A program made the translations under genes and the position numbers. 54,473 nucleotides of DNA from an uncultured Nitrospira sp. (lineage in GTDB: Bacteria; Nitrospirota; Nitrospiria; Nitrospirales; Nitrospiraceae): positions 1 through 54,473 of the forward strand of contig CAMLHQ010000013.1 in assembly GCA_946479785.1 (NCBI GenBank), read 5' to 3'. Shown piece by piece: positions 1-7,896 of this stretch. The stretch's first letter is position 1. Each line of letters starts with the position of its first letter. The notes below the pieces were generated by a model. The model searched no databases. It saw nothing but the letters and a program-made list of their open reading frames with translations, and was not told the DNA's origin.

Positions 1-112
1 CCTCGTCACAATATAGCAAGGGATGGAGGAAGAGCGGAGCTAGGAAAAGAGGCAGGTCGGGAACTAAGTTATCCGAGTAACATGCTTCGACGGCTGATCT
101 CGCGGCGGTCAC

Positions 113-1675
113 TCAGGCTTGGTGTAGACTCACTGGCCCGTAGGCCTGGCGCGCTTGCTGGAGCGCGTTTCTGTGTTTCCGGAGCGCTGGGCCGAATGGG
201 GAAGCGAGCACAGCTTTACGGTGGCATGCAATTTTCTGTTCGGCCCTTGCAATCGCTTCTTCGAGTTGTCGGACCAGTCGCGCACCCGAGCCGGTGAGCC
301 ACTTCAGATGCCGGCCGGCATAATCGAGGTCCTGAATGGAGTAACGGACGGACTCGATTTCTTCCAGACAGCGGAACCGCGCACGCAGAAGGTCGCGTTG
401 CGTCAGTCCCGCTTCCCTCCATTTTTTTGTACCTTTTTTTGTTTCCGCCCATGACGACAGCCGAGCAAAGAGCAGCGCCCCCATCGTGAACGTGAACGTG
501 GCGTGCAGAATGCCGCGGATGGGACGGAGGCTTCGGCGCCAGGGCGAATAAAAGATCTGTTGGTTGTGGTCGCCCTGATACATGACGTGCTTGCGCAACA
601 ACAAGTTCAAGTGGTGATGACTATTTTCGTGTATCAAGTCATCGATGAGATCAAGGTTGTTGCGATCGAAACAGTTGATAAAAGAGAGTCCAGGCCTGTG
701 ACGATAACTGAAGCTCACCACGTCTGTGGCCTTGAGGGGAATGATTCGTGACGTGAGGAGCTCCAATACCGCGTAACCATCCGGCCATGCTTGTTTGATG
801 GTACTCCAGGCTCGTGCGATACGGACGATCTGTTGAGGACGGGTAGCGGCTACAGATTTCGGTTGCCGATCTTTTCCATAGTGCAGTGTGGGACCAACCG
901 TCAGCGGTCCTGAAGGCGTTGCAGCTGCCTCAGCAGCCGCTCGCTTTGGCCAATGCCATTGCACGTTGGTCCCTTCCCACGTGCAGATGAAAATTGGGCG
1001 ATTCTTCTTGAGAGCAATTTCGTGTCGTGTAACCCCGAAGACCACTCGATGTGTCTGCTGTCCGACGGCTTTGACAACCGACGGTGGTGCAACAAGTTCG
1101 TCCCCCGCTGTTCCAACCGACAGCGTGAAGGCTCGTTCCGCCCGTTCAAAATGTTGCTCGAGACTCCCGGACACTTCCCACGTGCTCAGCCCCAGACGCC
1201 TCCTCCATTGCATGGCCCAACGAGCGTCAAAGAAGATCGCCTCCTGAGTCACCTCGCGTGCGAGTCTCATACACAGCCATTGCAATCTGTTTGCTAATCC
1301 CTTGGCCTGTGCACGACCTCGAGGGAAGAGATCATCGAGATAGCTGTTCTCGAAGAATTTCTGTTCGCATTCGGCGAAGAGTTGCTCGGCAAATGCTCGT
1401 TGGTCACGTTCTTTGCGAACTTGCTGCAGCAAGTCGAGAAAATAGACCAGATCATTGAGCGTCTCGATCCAACCAACCACCTTCCAATTCGAATAGGACG
1501 CGCGATCGAATGACTGTGACAAAAATCTAAAGTAGGCCACTGGCAGGTCAAGCCGCTCAGCGAGATCGACATACTGACTTTCCATGTCTAGGCAGAGGTC
1601 CGTGAGGAGCGTTCTCATGGATTGCCGAAATTCAATCTGCAAGCGTCCGAGCGCCGCTGCATCGAGCAAGGGCAT
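113..1675 (-). CDS. HExxH-motif protein, putative peptide-modifying hydroxylase family
   Basis: A 520-residue soluble protein with no signal peptide. The metal-binding motif HENSH lies at residues 349-353, after a conserved-looking FINCFDRN stretch (about 332-339) and before a YSPWR...RPIRGILHA block (about 376-392). That combination is how I recognise the HExxH-motif family linked to ribosomal-peptide modification, now usually named aKG-HExxH-type peptide beta-hydroxylase. The metal site is seen; the family and the reaction are inferred. The ATG is preceded by AGGA about 8 bases upstream. It ends 112 bases from the window edge, so a partner gene could lie outside. No precursor-peptide gene is visible next to it; its upstream neighbour is a lipoprotein gene 68 bases away. 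Confidence 0.7.
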   Translation of the reverse strand: MPLLDAAALGRLQIEFRQSMRTLLTDLCLDMESQYVDLAERLDLPVAYFRFLSQSFDRASYSNWKVVGWIETLNDLVYFLDLLQQVRKERDQRAFAEQLFAECEQKFFENSYLDDLFPRGRAQAKGLANRLQWLCMRLAREVTQEAIFFDARWAMQWRRRLGLSTWEVSGSLEQHFERAERAFTLSVGTAGDELVAPPSVVKAVGQQTHRVVFGVTRHEIALKKNRPIFICTWEGTNVQWHWPKRAAAEAAATPSGPLTVGPTLHYGKDRQPKSVAATRPQQIVRIARAWSTIKQAWPDGYAVLELLTSRIIPLKATDVVSFSYRHRPGLSFINCFDRNNLDLIDDLIHENSHHHLNLLLRKHVMYQGDHNQQIFYSPWRRSLRPIRGILHATFTFTMGALLFARLSSWAETKKGTKKWREAGLTQRDLLRARFRCLEEIESVRYSIQDLDYAGRHLKWLTGSGARLVRQLEEAIARAEQKIACHRKAVLASPFGPALRKHRNALQQARQAYGPVSLHQA

Positions 1676-1743
1676 GCGTTGTTCCTGGTGATGAGGAGAA
1701 TGCGACTCTACCGGAGAGCGGCGAGAGCCGCAAGGAGCAGGAG

Positions 1744-2421
1744 CTAGGAGGATTTCTTCGGAAGATAGCCGAGATCGTCCAAACCAAGATCATGTATATG
1801 GTCCATCAGATGGTGGGAAAGCGAGGTTTGCACCAAATCTTCTATCGCCGGTTTCGAACCTATCAGGACCGTAAAGGGCAGTTCGTCTTTCCACAGCAAA
1901 TGCCCCTCGCGATCGACGAGACTTAAAAAGAGCCGACGCGATTCTACGTCTTTCCATCCCCAGTCACTGGGATGGGAAGGAGATCCCGCCACGCGGCCGA
2001 ATAGAACCGCATCCACCTCGAGTTCACGCGAAAGATCTTTGGCGAGCGTGGAGCGATCGTTGTCGCCATCACGCAAGATGCCCACCTCTCGGTCCAACTT
2101 TGTGGGAGTCACAACCTGCAAGGCCGTTTGGCGCTGGAGAATGTGTGACAGCCTTTCACCCATCTCTTCGTCGCCTTCGACGGGCAATACTGCCAGGCTT
2201 GTCAGTGAGACGTTGGCGGCAATATCGGCGGGTTTTTCCGCCGATACCCAAGACTGCTCGAAGGGGCGAAAAATAAAGTCACTGGTCCTCAGCGAATCAG
2301 CCCCGACCGCGACGAGCCACCCGACCGCAAGACAACCCTGTTGCATCAAGCTCAGCGTCAGCACGCCGGCCAGAATACCGGCGTGACACCACTGAGAACG
2401 GCCTACGTATACCTGTGCCAT
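1744..2421 (-). CDS. Putative lipoprotein of unknown function
   Basis: A 225-residue protein with a hydrophobic N-terminus (about residues 13-30) ending in MQQGC, an imperfect lipobox, so it is probably a lipoprotein or secreted. The middle (about 75-150) reads LAVLPVEG...LSHILQRQT...VDAVLFGRV. This resembles the nucleotide-fold-like layout of CsgG/LpoB-type or GNA1162-type outer-membrane lipoproteins, but I cannot assign a family. It precedes the HExxH gene by 68 bases in the same direction, so the two may be cotranscribed. That would be odd for a cytoplasmic modifying enzyme and may mean nothing. No function is claimed. Confidence 0.7.
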   Translation of the reverse strand: MAQVYVGRSQWCHAGILAGVLTLSLMQQGCLAVGWLVAVGADSLRTSDFIFRPFEQSWVSAEKPADIAANVSLTSLAVLPVEGDEEMGERLSHILQRQTALQVVTPTKLDREVGILRDGDNDRSTLAKDLSRELEVDAVLFGRVAGSPSHPSDWGWKDVESRRLFLSLVDREGHLLWKDELPFTVLIGSKPAIEDLVQTSLSHHLMDHIHDLGLDDLGYLPKKSS

Positions 2422-2644
2422 CTTGAAAGCCTCTATTCAAACCTCTTGAGCAAGAGCAGTACCTCTGATGGCAGATTACTGTGAGATGAGTAAGGCGTCG
2501 AGTTTATTGATAATTGCGTAATGCGGCTCCAAGATAAGCGATTGGCTAGCTCTAGTGTCGTAGGGAAAACGACGCGGATGGTACCGGACTGCACGTGGCG
2601 GTGGATCGCCCGTCCTGGCATTCTCCTTTGCCCTATTACGTAAG

Positions 2645-2872
2645 TTAGGCGGCCACTTTGGCAGGTCGGAAATACAGCGGTGGCGGCGCTTCGACTTTCA
2701 ACAGATGCAGCGTGCCAGCTGCCTGAATCATGCGATGTCGGAGAATCAGTGGATCGACGACATTGCCGCAGACAACGCAACGCCATCCGCGCATCCACAT
2801 TGGGTGATAGCTCTCCCTCATATCGATCAAATCGTCGACCACCATCAGCCCGTTACATTTCGTACAACGCAT
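2645..2872 (-). CDS. Small zinc-ribbon protein
   Basis: A 75-residue protein beginning MRCTKCNG, with a second CxxC (CVVCGN) about 35 residues later. The pair of CxxC motifs points to one zinc-ribbon fold. The frame stays open upstream to 3073, but the start at 2872 is chosen because AGGAGG lies 5 bases before its ATG. The C-terminal half (LRHRMIQAAG...YFRPAKVAA) has no motif I recognise. It is transcribed divergently from the NFACT gene. A role in nucleic-acid or protein binding would be a guess. Confidence 0.65.
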   Translation of the reverse strand: MRCTKCNGLMVVDDLIDMRESYHPMWMRGWRCVVCGNVVDPLILRHRMIQAAGTLHLLKVEAPPPLYFRPAKVAA

Positions 2873-3148
2873 ATGACCCTCCTCTGCCAACCTGGCTTGC
2901 CCACAGTGGCAGGCACTTCTCATACAACTGTAAAGCAAACCGAATGCCACTGAACATTCCTTTCCAACTTGCGTGTTTTTCCGCCCAATCGTAGAGTGTG
3001 AGCGGCAGAGACACATGTCACTGTGACCGAAATGGCCCCATGGGACACAAATGGCTGTCCCTGGTGATTTCACGTAGATTCAAAACAGCTCGTCGGTAGG
3101 CCACGTAGTGAAGGATTTTCCCTTCAACGACGCGTACAGACATCGCTG

Positions 3149-4597
3149 ATGGCGCTCACCGCAACTGATATCGCACATGTGCTTCGTGAGATCGCTCCTG
3201 TATTGACGCACGGGTGGATCCAAAAAATTCACCAGCCGGCAGACAGGATGCTGGTGTTTGAAATTCGTGTGCCGGGGGAGACCCATCATCTTCTGATCTC
3301 TTGCGAGCCTCAAACAGCACGGCTCCACCTCAGCTTCCGCCCCGTCCTGAACCCGCCGAGCCCGCCGCCCTTTTGCCAATTCCTGCGCGCGCATCTACAA
3401 GGAGCAAGGTTGGACGAGATCAAGCAGCACTCGCAGGACCGGATCGTACTCCTGGATTTCACGTCGAAAGACGGGCCCCGCAGAGTGGTCTGTGAACTCA
3501 CGGGGAAAGCCGCGAATATCCTCGTGCTCGATCAAGAGCAGCATATCGTACGTGATCTCAACCGTCAGCGGCAGATAATCGGTCAACAGTACCAACCGCC
3601 TCTCAAGCATACATCCGCTCCGGTTCAAGATAAGGCTTCTCGCTTTGCCGCAATGCCTCGTCCTGGCCGCTTTCCGTTCTCCTCAGCGATTGAGGCTCAT
3701 TACCACAACAAGGAAACAAGTCTGGTGCAGGATCGGGCTCGAAACGAGCGGCTTCACACACTCCGGAAAACTCTCAAGAAGGGACAGCGGAGGATAGAAG
3801 CTTGGCGGGATGACTTGGCGAAGGCGACCAAGTACCGAGATTATGCGCGCTATGGCGAATTGATCAAAGCGAACCTCGGTTCCATCAAGACAGGCATGAA
3901 CCGTATCAGCCTTGTGGACTATTACGACGAAACGCTTCCACAAGTCACTCTTCCACTCGACAGCACCAAGTCGGCTCAAGGCAACATGGATGACTATTTC
4001 AAGAAATATCGGAAGTACCTGGCCGCCGAGCGTGAGCTCAAGCCTCGCATCGCCCAGGCGGAGCGTGATCTTCACGCGTTGCGTCAGGAGATGGCAGCCA
4101 TCGAACAAGACACGTGGACTGCGCCGCTTCCTTCCGTCACTCCTGCTCGAACGGCGACCATACCTGCATCGAGAACTCAAAAGGAGTCGAGCAACCAGCG
4201 CCGCGGCCCGTTCAGGCGGTTCACCTCGACAGATGGACTTCCTATTTTTGTGGGACGCAACGCGCGAGAGAACGACGAACTGACGTTCGGCCTGGCTAAA
4301 AGCGATGACCTATGGCTTCACGCGCGCGGCACGCCGGGCTCCCACGTGTTGGTGCGATTGGGCAAAGGAACCGATCCACCGCCGGAAACGTTGCGCGACG
4401 CTGCCGCGCTCGCGTTGCTCTACAGCGACTTTAGGAAAAGTGGCAAGGGCGAGGTGATCTATACGAGGCGGAAATGGGTCAAGAAAGCGAAGGGACAAGC
4501 GCCTGGCGCCGTGATCGTGACTCAAGAGAAATCGCTTCACGTCAACCTCGATAAACGACGACTCGAGGCATTGAAATCACGCCAAGGTGAAGGTTAG
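3149..4597 (+). CDS. NFACT/RqcH-type ribosome quality-control protein
   Basis: A 482-residue protein of the NFACT family (bacterial RqcH, eukaryotic Rqc2/NEMF, formerly called fibronectin-binding protein A). The N-terminal NFACT-N domain opens with TATDIAHVLREI and contains Asp97-Arg98, the DR pair reported as needed for alanine tailing by Bacillus subtilis RqcH. A long charged coiled-coil region follows (about 190-325), then a C-terminal NFACT-R RNA-binding domain (about 352-470) containing VGRNARENDELTF and DLWLHARGTPGSHVLVR. It is shorter than the usual 550-580 residues. Known family role: binding obstructed 50S subunits and adding C-terminal alanine tails to stalled peptides. It stands alone, with no operon partner visible. 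Confidence 0.85.
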   Translation: MALTATDIAHVLREIAPVLTHGWIQKIHQPADRMLVFEIRVPGETHHLLISCEPQTARLHLSFRPVLNPPSPPPFCQFLRAHLQGARLDEIKQHSQDRIVLLDFTSKDGPRRVVCELTGKAANILVLDQEQHIVRDLNRQRQIIGQQYQPPLKHTSAPVQDKASRFAAMPRPGRFPFSSAIEAHYHNKETSLVQDRARNERLHTLRKTLKKGQRRIEAWRDDLAKATKYRDYARYGELIKANLGSIKTGMNRISLVDYYDETLPQVTLPLDSTKSAQGNMDDYFKKYRKYLAAERELKPRIAQAERDLHALRQEMAAIEQDTWTAPLPSVTPARTATIPASRTQKESSNQRRGPFRRFTSTDGLPIFVGRNARENDELTFGLAKSDDLWLHARGTPGSHVLVRLGKGTDPPPETLRDAAALALLYSDFRKSGKGEVIYTRRKWVKKAKGQAPGAVIVTQEKSLHVNLDKRRLEALKSRQGEG

Positions 4598-4730
4598 CAA
4601 GGCAGCCGCTCTCCGTGCTTCGCCTTCCCGGATAGTTCTCAATAAAATCGAAAATAGCTTTTATTAGGCGATTCAGCCCTGCTGAGCTATGCTTATATCA
4701 TCCAGTGTTTCACGTAAGCAGGAGGCTTCC

Positions 4731-5246
4731 ATGTCACCGTCAAACGCCCAACCAACAGCGAGTACGGGCCTGACTGTGCTTGTCGTCGACGATGATGCAA
4801 CGGTTCTGACGCTCTGCCAAACGATCCTCGAGAAGGCCGGCTGTTCTGTCCTCCAGGCCTCTGAGAGCTCCGAAGCGCTAAAGATCTGCAAGAATCATCC
4901 AGGCACGATCAACATGCTGGTAACAGATCTTGTCTTACCCCCGCCAACCTTTTCGTTCGCCTCAACAGACAATGAATTTCCCCATGTCCACGGCCACGAA
5001 CTAGCGCTGCGCGCCCTCCGCATGCGCAAAGATTTGCGTGTGATTCTGATGTCCGGAAACATCGACAATGAATTGGCCGGCTATGGGATTCGAAAAGGCG
5101 CACTGCCGTTTCTTCCAAAACCGTTCGATCATCAGGCGTTGGTGTCTCTGGTGAAGGACACCATGCAGACTCCGCCTCCTACCCCTGAATCACTGCTGAA
5201 AGAAAGTGCCGGTGGAGCAAAGGGAGCCGACGAGTGGTTTGATTGA
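4731..5246 (+). CDS. Single-domain response regulator with an enlarged loop
   Basis: A 171-residue receiver-domain protein without an output domain. The acidic cluster is at 20-22, the predicted phospho-acceptor is Asp66, the switch Ser is at 108 and the conserved Lys at 130 (LPKPF). Between Asp66 and the usual G-x-E motif there are 22 residues instead of about 8, giving a 14-residue Pro/Phe/Ser-rich insertion in the beta3-alpha3 loop next to the phosphorylation site. The start at 4731 is chosen over the upstream ATG at 4689 because AGGAGG sits 5 bases before it. The C-terminal 25 residues look disordered. No histidine kinase is adjacent, so the partner is unknown. Confidence 0.85.
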   Translation: MSPSNAQPTASTGLTVLVVDDDATVLTLCQTILEKAGCSVLQASESSEALKICKNHPGTINMLVTDLVLPPPTFSFASTDNEFPHVHGHELALRALRMRKDLRVILMSGNIDNELAGYGIRKGALPFLPKPFDHQALVSLVKDTMQTPPPTPESLLKESAGGAKGADEWFD

Positions 5247-5304
5247 TTCGCCGCTTGCGAATTCCCGGAGAATACTCGAAGTCCCACAAATTGACAAAAA
5301 TAAA

Positions 5305-5332
5305 GGGGGCGCCATCTCGGGATGGCGCCCCC
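5305..5332. terminator. Bidirectional intrinsic terminator between response regulator and RRM gene
   Basis: A perfect 12-bp GC-rich stem (GGGGGCGCCATC with its complement) closed by a TCGG loop. The plus strand continues TTCTTCT and the minus strand continues TTTATTTTTG. It lies between two convergent genes and should stop transcription from both. Confidence 0.9.
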
Positions 5333-5359
5333 TTCTTCTAACTCGCGGACCTGTATCGC

Positions 5360-5692
5360 TTACCAGCGATCGCGCTTTCCGCCTGGACCGCGTCCACCGC
5401 CGCCACCGAATCCGCCACGGCCGCCTCCACCACCGGAACGCGGCTCTTGCGGACGCGCTTCATTGACCGTCAATGTCCGGCCGCCCATGTCCGAGCCATT
5501 GAGCGCTGTAATCGCAGCCTGCGCCTCAGAATCCGAGGACATCTCCACAAAGCCAAACCCCCGGGACTGCCCCGTGAACTTGTCCGTGATGATCCTCGCA
5601 GAGGCAACTGCGCCATGCGCCCCAAACAGATCGCTCAATTGCTGCTCAGTCGCCGAATAGGGCAACCCACCAACGTAAATCTTCGAACCCAT
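5360..5692 (-). CDS. RRM-domain RNA-binding protein (glycine-rich)
   Basis: A 110-residue protein with one RNA recognition motif: RNP2 is IYVGGL at residues 5-10 and RNP1 is RGFGFVEM at 44-51. A Gly/Arg-rich tail (about 88-110) follows. This is the layout of cyanobacterial Rbp-type and other bacterial glycine-rich RNA-binding proteins, often linked to cold response. AAGGAGG lies 8 bases before the ATG. The 222-base upstream region is long for this genome and contains a perfect palindrome (5813-5828), so control through the 5' leader is possible but unproven. Confidence 0.92.
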   Translation of the reverse strand: MGSKIYVGGLPYSATEQQLSDLFGAHGAVASARIITDKFTGQSRGFGFVEMSSDSEAQAAITALNGSDMGGRTLTVNEARPQEPRSGGGGGRGGFGGGGGRGPGGKRDRW

Positions 5693-5812
5693 GTGGGGTT
5701 CCTCCTTTGAATGATGACATTGTCTTGAACTCGAGGAACGGGGAAGGAGCGGGCCGAAGACGCGAAGGATGCGGCGACTTAGGTCTGACTTCCGACGAAA
5801 TTCCCGGACAAG

Positions 5813-5828
5813 GCAACATCGATGTTGC
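5813..5828. promoter_or_regulatory. 16-bp perfect palindrome upstream of the RRM gene
   Basis: GCAACATCGATGTTGC is perfectly self-complementary and flanked by AAGG/CCTT, which could lengthen the stem. It lies between the ABC permease stop and the RRM gene, both on the minus strand. It could be an operator, an RNA hairpin in the RRM leader or the end of the exporter transcript; no T-run follows on the minus strand. Confidence 0.4.
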
Positions 5829-5914
5829 GGGCCTTCTTCTTTGAACCAGCTTCATCGCGAGGCCCGTACGACGAAGTGAATCAACCCTAACACAGGGGGT
5901 GGTGGATTACAACC

Positions 5915-6706
5915 TTACTCCCCTACCCGTACGAGTGAACCTTGGACCCTACAATGGGCGAACGTCTTATAAAACAAGGCAATCGTGACGATCAGCAGGG
6001 CTCCATTCAGCCCGCCGGCCCAGGCCAAATGGGGTAGAGGCGAGCCCGTCCCGTTTAGCACGTCCCTCATCCCTTCGAACACATGGGCAGCAGGATTGCT
6101 CCAGGCCACCGCCTGGAGCCACCTGGGCAACACATCGAGCGGGTAAAACACGCAGGAGATCGGCTGAAACAGAAACACCATGCTCCAAGCGAGCACCTCG
6201 GCTTCTTGACCAAAGCGCATGATCAAGGAGGTGGTAAAGACGCCGATCGCCCATCCCGTCACTACAAGGTTTATGACAAAAGGCAGAAGCCAGAGGCCGA
6301 TCACCAGTACATTGTAGTCGTAGAACACCCAGGCACACATTGTCATGACGAGCGACACGCAGGTCACCTTGAAGATGCTCATCACAATCGTCGAGGCAAG
6401 AAACTCACCTGGTGTCAAGGGACTGGCAAAGAGATTCATCAAGTTCCTGGCCCATAACTCCTCAAGGAACGAAATAGTGATGCCTTGTTGTGAACGAAAT
6501 AGCATGTCCCAAAGAATCAATGCACCCAGAAAGAATGTGACGAATCCGGGCACTTGAGGTTGATACTTCGCCAAGTACAGTGTAATGAACCCCCAGATAA
6601 CCAAATCCAAAAATGGCCAATAGAAAATTTCCATGATTCTGGGCAGGCTGCGCCGATACAGATAGAGATGCCGCGCAACGAGGGCATTAACGCGATGGAG
6701 TTTCAT
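5915..6706 (-). CDS. ABC-2 type transporter permease
   Basis: A 263-residue integral membrane protein with about six hydrophobic segments and a typical ABC-2 permease layout, including the PISCVFYPLDVLPRWLQAVAWSNPAAHVFEGMRD signature region near 192-225 (NodJ/DrrB-like). The start at 6706 overlaps the upstream stop as ATGA and has GAGG 7 bases before it; an in-frame ATG at 6712 is an alternative. It forms a three-gene unit with the small membrane protein (6703-7122) and the ATPase (7141-7872). The exported substrate cannot be read from sequence. Confidence 0.87.
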   Translation of the reverse strand: MKLHRVNALVARHLYLYRRSLPRIMEIFYWPFLDLVIWGFITLYLAKYQPQVPGFVTFFLGALILWDMLFRSQQGITISFLEELWARNLMNLFASPLTPGEFLASTIVMSIFKVTCVSLVMTMCAWVFYDYNVLVIGLWLLPFVINLVVTGWAIGVFTTSLIMRFGQEAEVLAWSMVFLFQPISCVFYPLDVLPRWLQAVAWSNPAAHVFEGMRDVLNGTGSPLPHLAWAGGLNGALLIVTIALFYKTFAHCRVQGSLVRVGE

Positions 6707-7122
6707 CTGCATCCCTCGGACTCGCGTGGCTCATGATCGTGGCCACACCCGCCGCACTCATGATGCTTTCCAAGTAATTCATCCATCAAATGCCGTACAC
6801 CCTCGAGCATATGGGCGCCTGCTCTGCGTCCATCGGGGACTGGACGTAGTCCAAATCCCATCAACATCACAGGCATCAGGGATAATCCAACGGCAAATGC
6901 TGCACTGGATAGGGGCGCCGCACCTCTCATCCAGAAGAGCGCCCAAACAAGCAGCAAGGGAACCAGTCCCACCGTCAAACTATTGAGCACCACTCGCCGG
7001 CCACAGGTGCCGCGCAAGAGCCCGATCGTTCCTATAACCAACCAAAACAATCCCCAGCAGGCGCTCAGCGTCAACCCGCCGGTGATCGCTCCAGTGCCGA
7101 AATCTATCAATGCATCCCGCAT
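6703..7122 (-). CDS. Small membrane protein with Cys/His-rich tail
   Basis: A 139-residue protein with three to four hydrophobic segments in its first 95 residues. The cytoplasmic-looking tail ends with a dense cluster of His and Cys (HHECGGCGHDH, about residues 120-130), a plausible metal-binding site. It sits between the ATPase and permease genes of the ABC exporter, 18 bases after the ATPase stop and overlapping the permease start, so it is very likely a transporter accessory subunit. GAGG lies about 6 bases before the ATG. I do not recognise the family. Confidence 0.75.
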   Translation of the reverse strand: MRDALIDFGTGAITGGLTLSACWGLFWLVIGTIGLLRGTCGRRVVLNSLTVGLVPLLLVWALFWMRGAAPLSSAAFAVGLSLMPVMLMGFGLRPVPDGRRAGAHMLEGVRHLMDELLGKHHECGGCGHDHEPRESEGCR

Positions 7123-7140
7123 CTCAGCCTCATCACGCGG

Positions 7141-7872
7141 TTAACGGGATTCCCGAGCAATCTTGAGAAAGACTTCTTCTAAGTCTGCTTGACCAAACCG
7201 CGAGACGATCTCCCGCGCCGTACCCTCCGCCACAATCTTCCCTCGCTGAAGAAAGATGATGCGATCAGACATTTCCTCCATTTCCCGCATGTTATGCGAG
7301 GTATAGAGAATGCTGAGCCCGGCCGATCGCCGCTCTTCTTTCAATAACGCGCGAATCTTGTGCGCGATGTCCGGATCCAGGCTGGCGGTCGGCTCATCCA
7401 AAAACAAAATCTTCGGTTCAGTGAGAAAGGCCTTGGCGAGCGTCAATCTCGTCATCTGGCCGGACGAGAGTTTTCTCGTCACCTTGTGCCGAAACTCTTG
7501 CATCTCCAGCTTCTTGACGATCTCATCGACCCGCCGTTTGATGTCCGACAGTCCGTATAGACGGGCCACGACCCAGAGATTCTCCTCCACGGTAAGCGCC
7601 AGCGGCATGGAGATATAGGTGGAGGAGAAATTCACCTGCTGAAGGATCTGCTCTCGATGGGTTTCCAGATCCATCCCAAAGACTTGGATGGACCCCGAAG
7701 TGGGCGTGATCAGGCCCAACAGCATGTGGATCGTCGTTGTCTTGCCTGCACCGTTTGGCCCGAGCAATCCCAGAATTTCTCCCGGCTCGATCGAAAAGGA
7801 CACATCGGCGACGGCGGTAAAGTCGCCGAACCGTTTTTGCAAGTGACTGACTTGGAGCACAGGGGTTGTCAT
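7141..7872 (-). CDS. ABC transporter ATP-binding protein
   Basis: A 243-residue ATPase with Walker A GPNGAGKTT (38-46), an ABC signature LSSGQ (135-139), Walker B ILFLDE (155-160) and a switch His in the following YTSHN. It is of the DrrA/NodI/CcmA-like type that energises ABC-2 permeases. It lies 24 bases downstream of the six-haem cytochrome gene and directly upstream of the accessory membrane protein and permease, in the same direction. The unit is likely cotranscribed with the cytochrome/molybdenum-cofactor genes. Confidence 0.92.
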   Translation of the reverse strand: MTTPVLQVSHLQKRFGDFTAVADVSFSIEPGEILGLLGPNGAGKTTTIHMLLGLITPTSGSIQVFGMDLETHREQILQQVNFSSTYISMPLALTVEENLWVVARLYGLSDIKRRVDEIVKKLEMQEFRHKVTRKLSSGQMTRLTLAKAFLTEPKILFLDEPTASLDPDIAHKIRALLKEERRSAGLSILYTSHNMREMEEMSDRIIFLQRGKIVAEGTAREIVSRFGQADLEEVFLKIARESR

Positions 7873-7896
7873 AGCAGGTTGGATACTTTCTCAGGC

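Noticed and set aside
1718..1731. 5-bp GC hairpin before the HExxH gene as a regulatory element
   Set aside because: Too short and common in G+C-rich DNA to claim a function.
2433..2798. 121-codon minus-strand frame overlapping the zinc-ribbon gene
   Set aside because: Out of frame with the better supported zinc-ribbon gene, no ribosome site and no domain.
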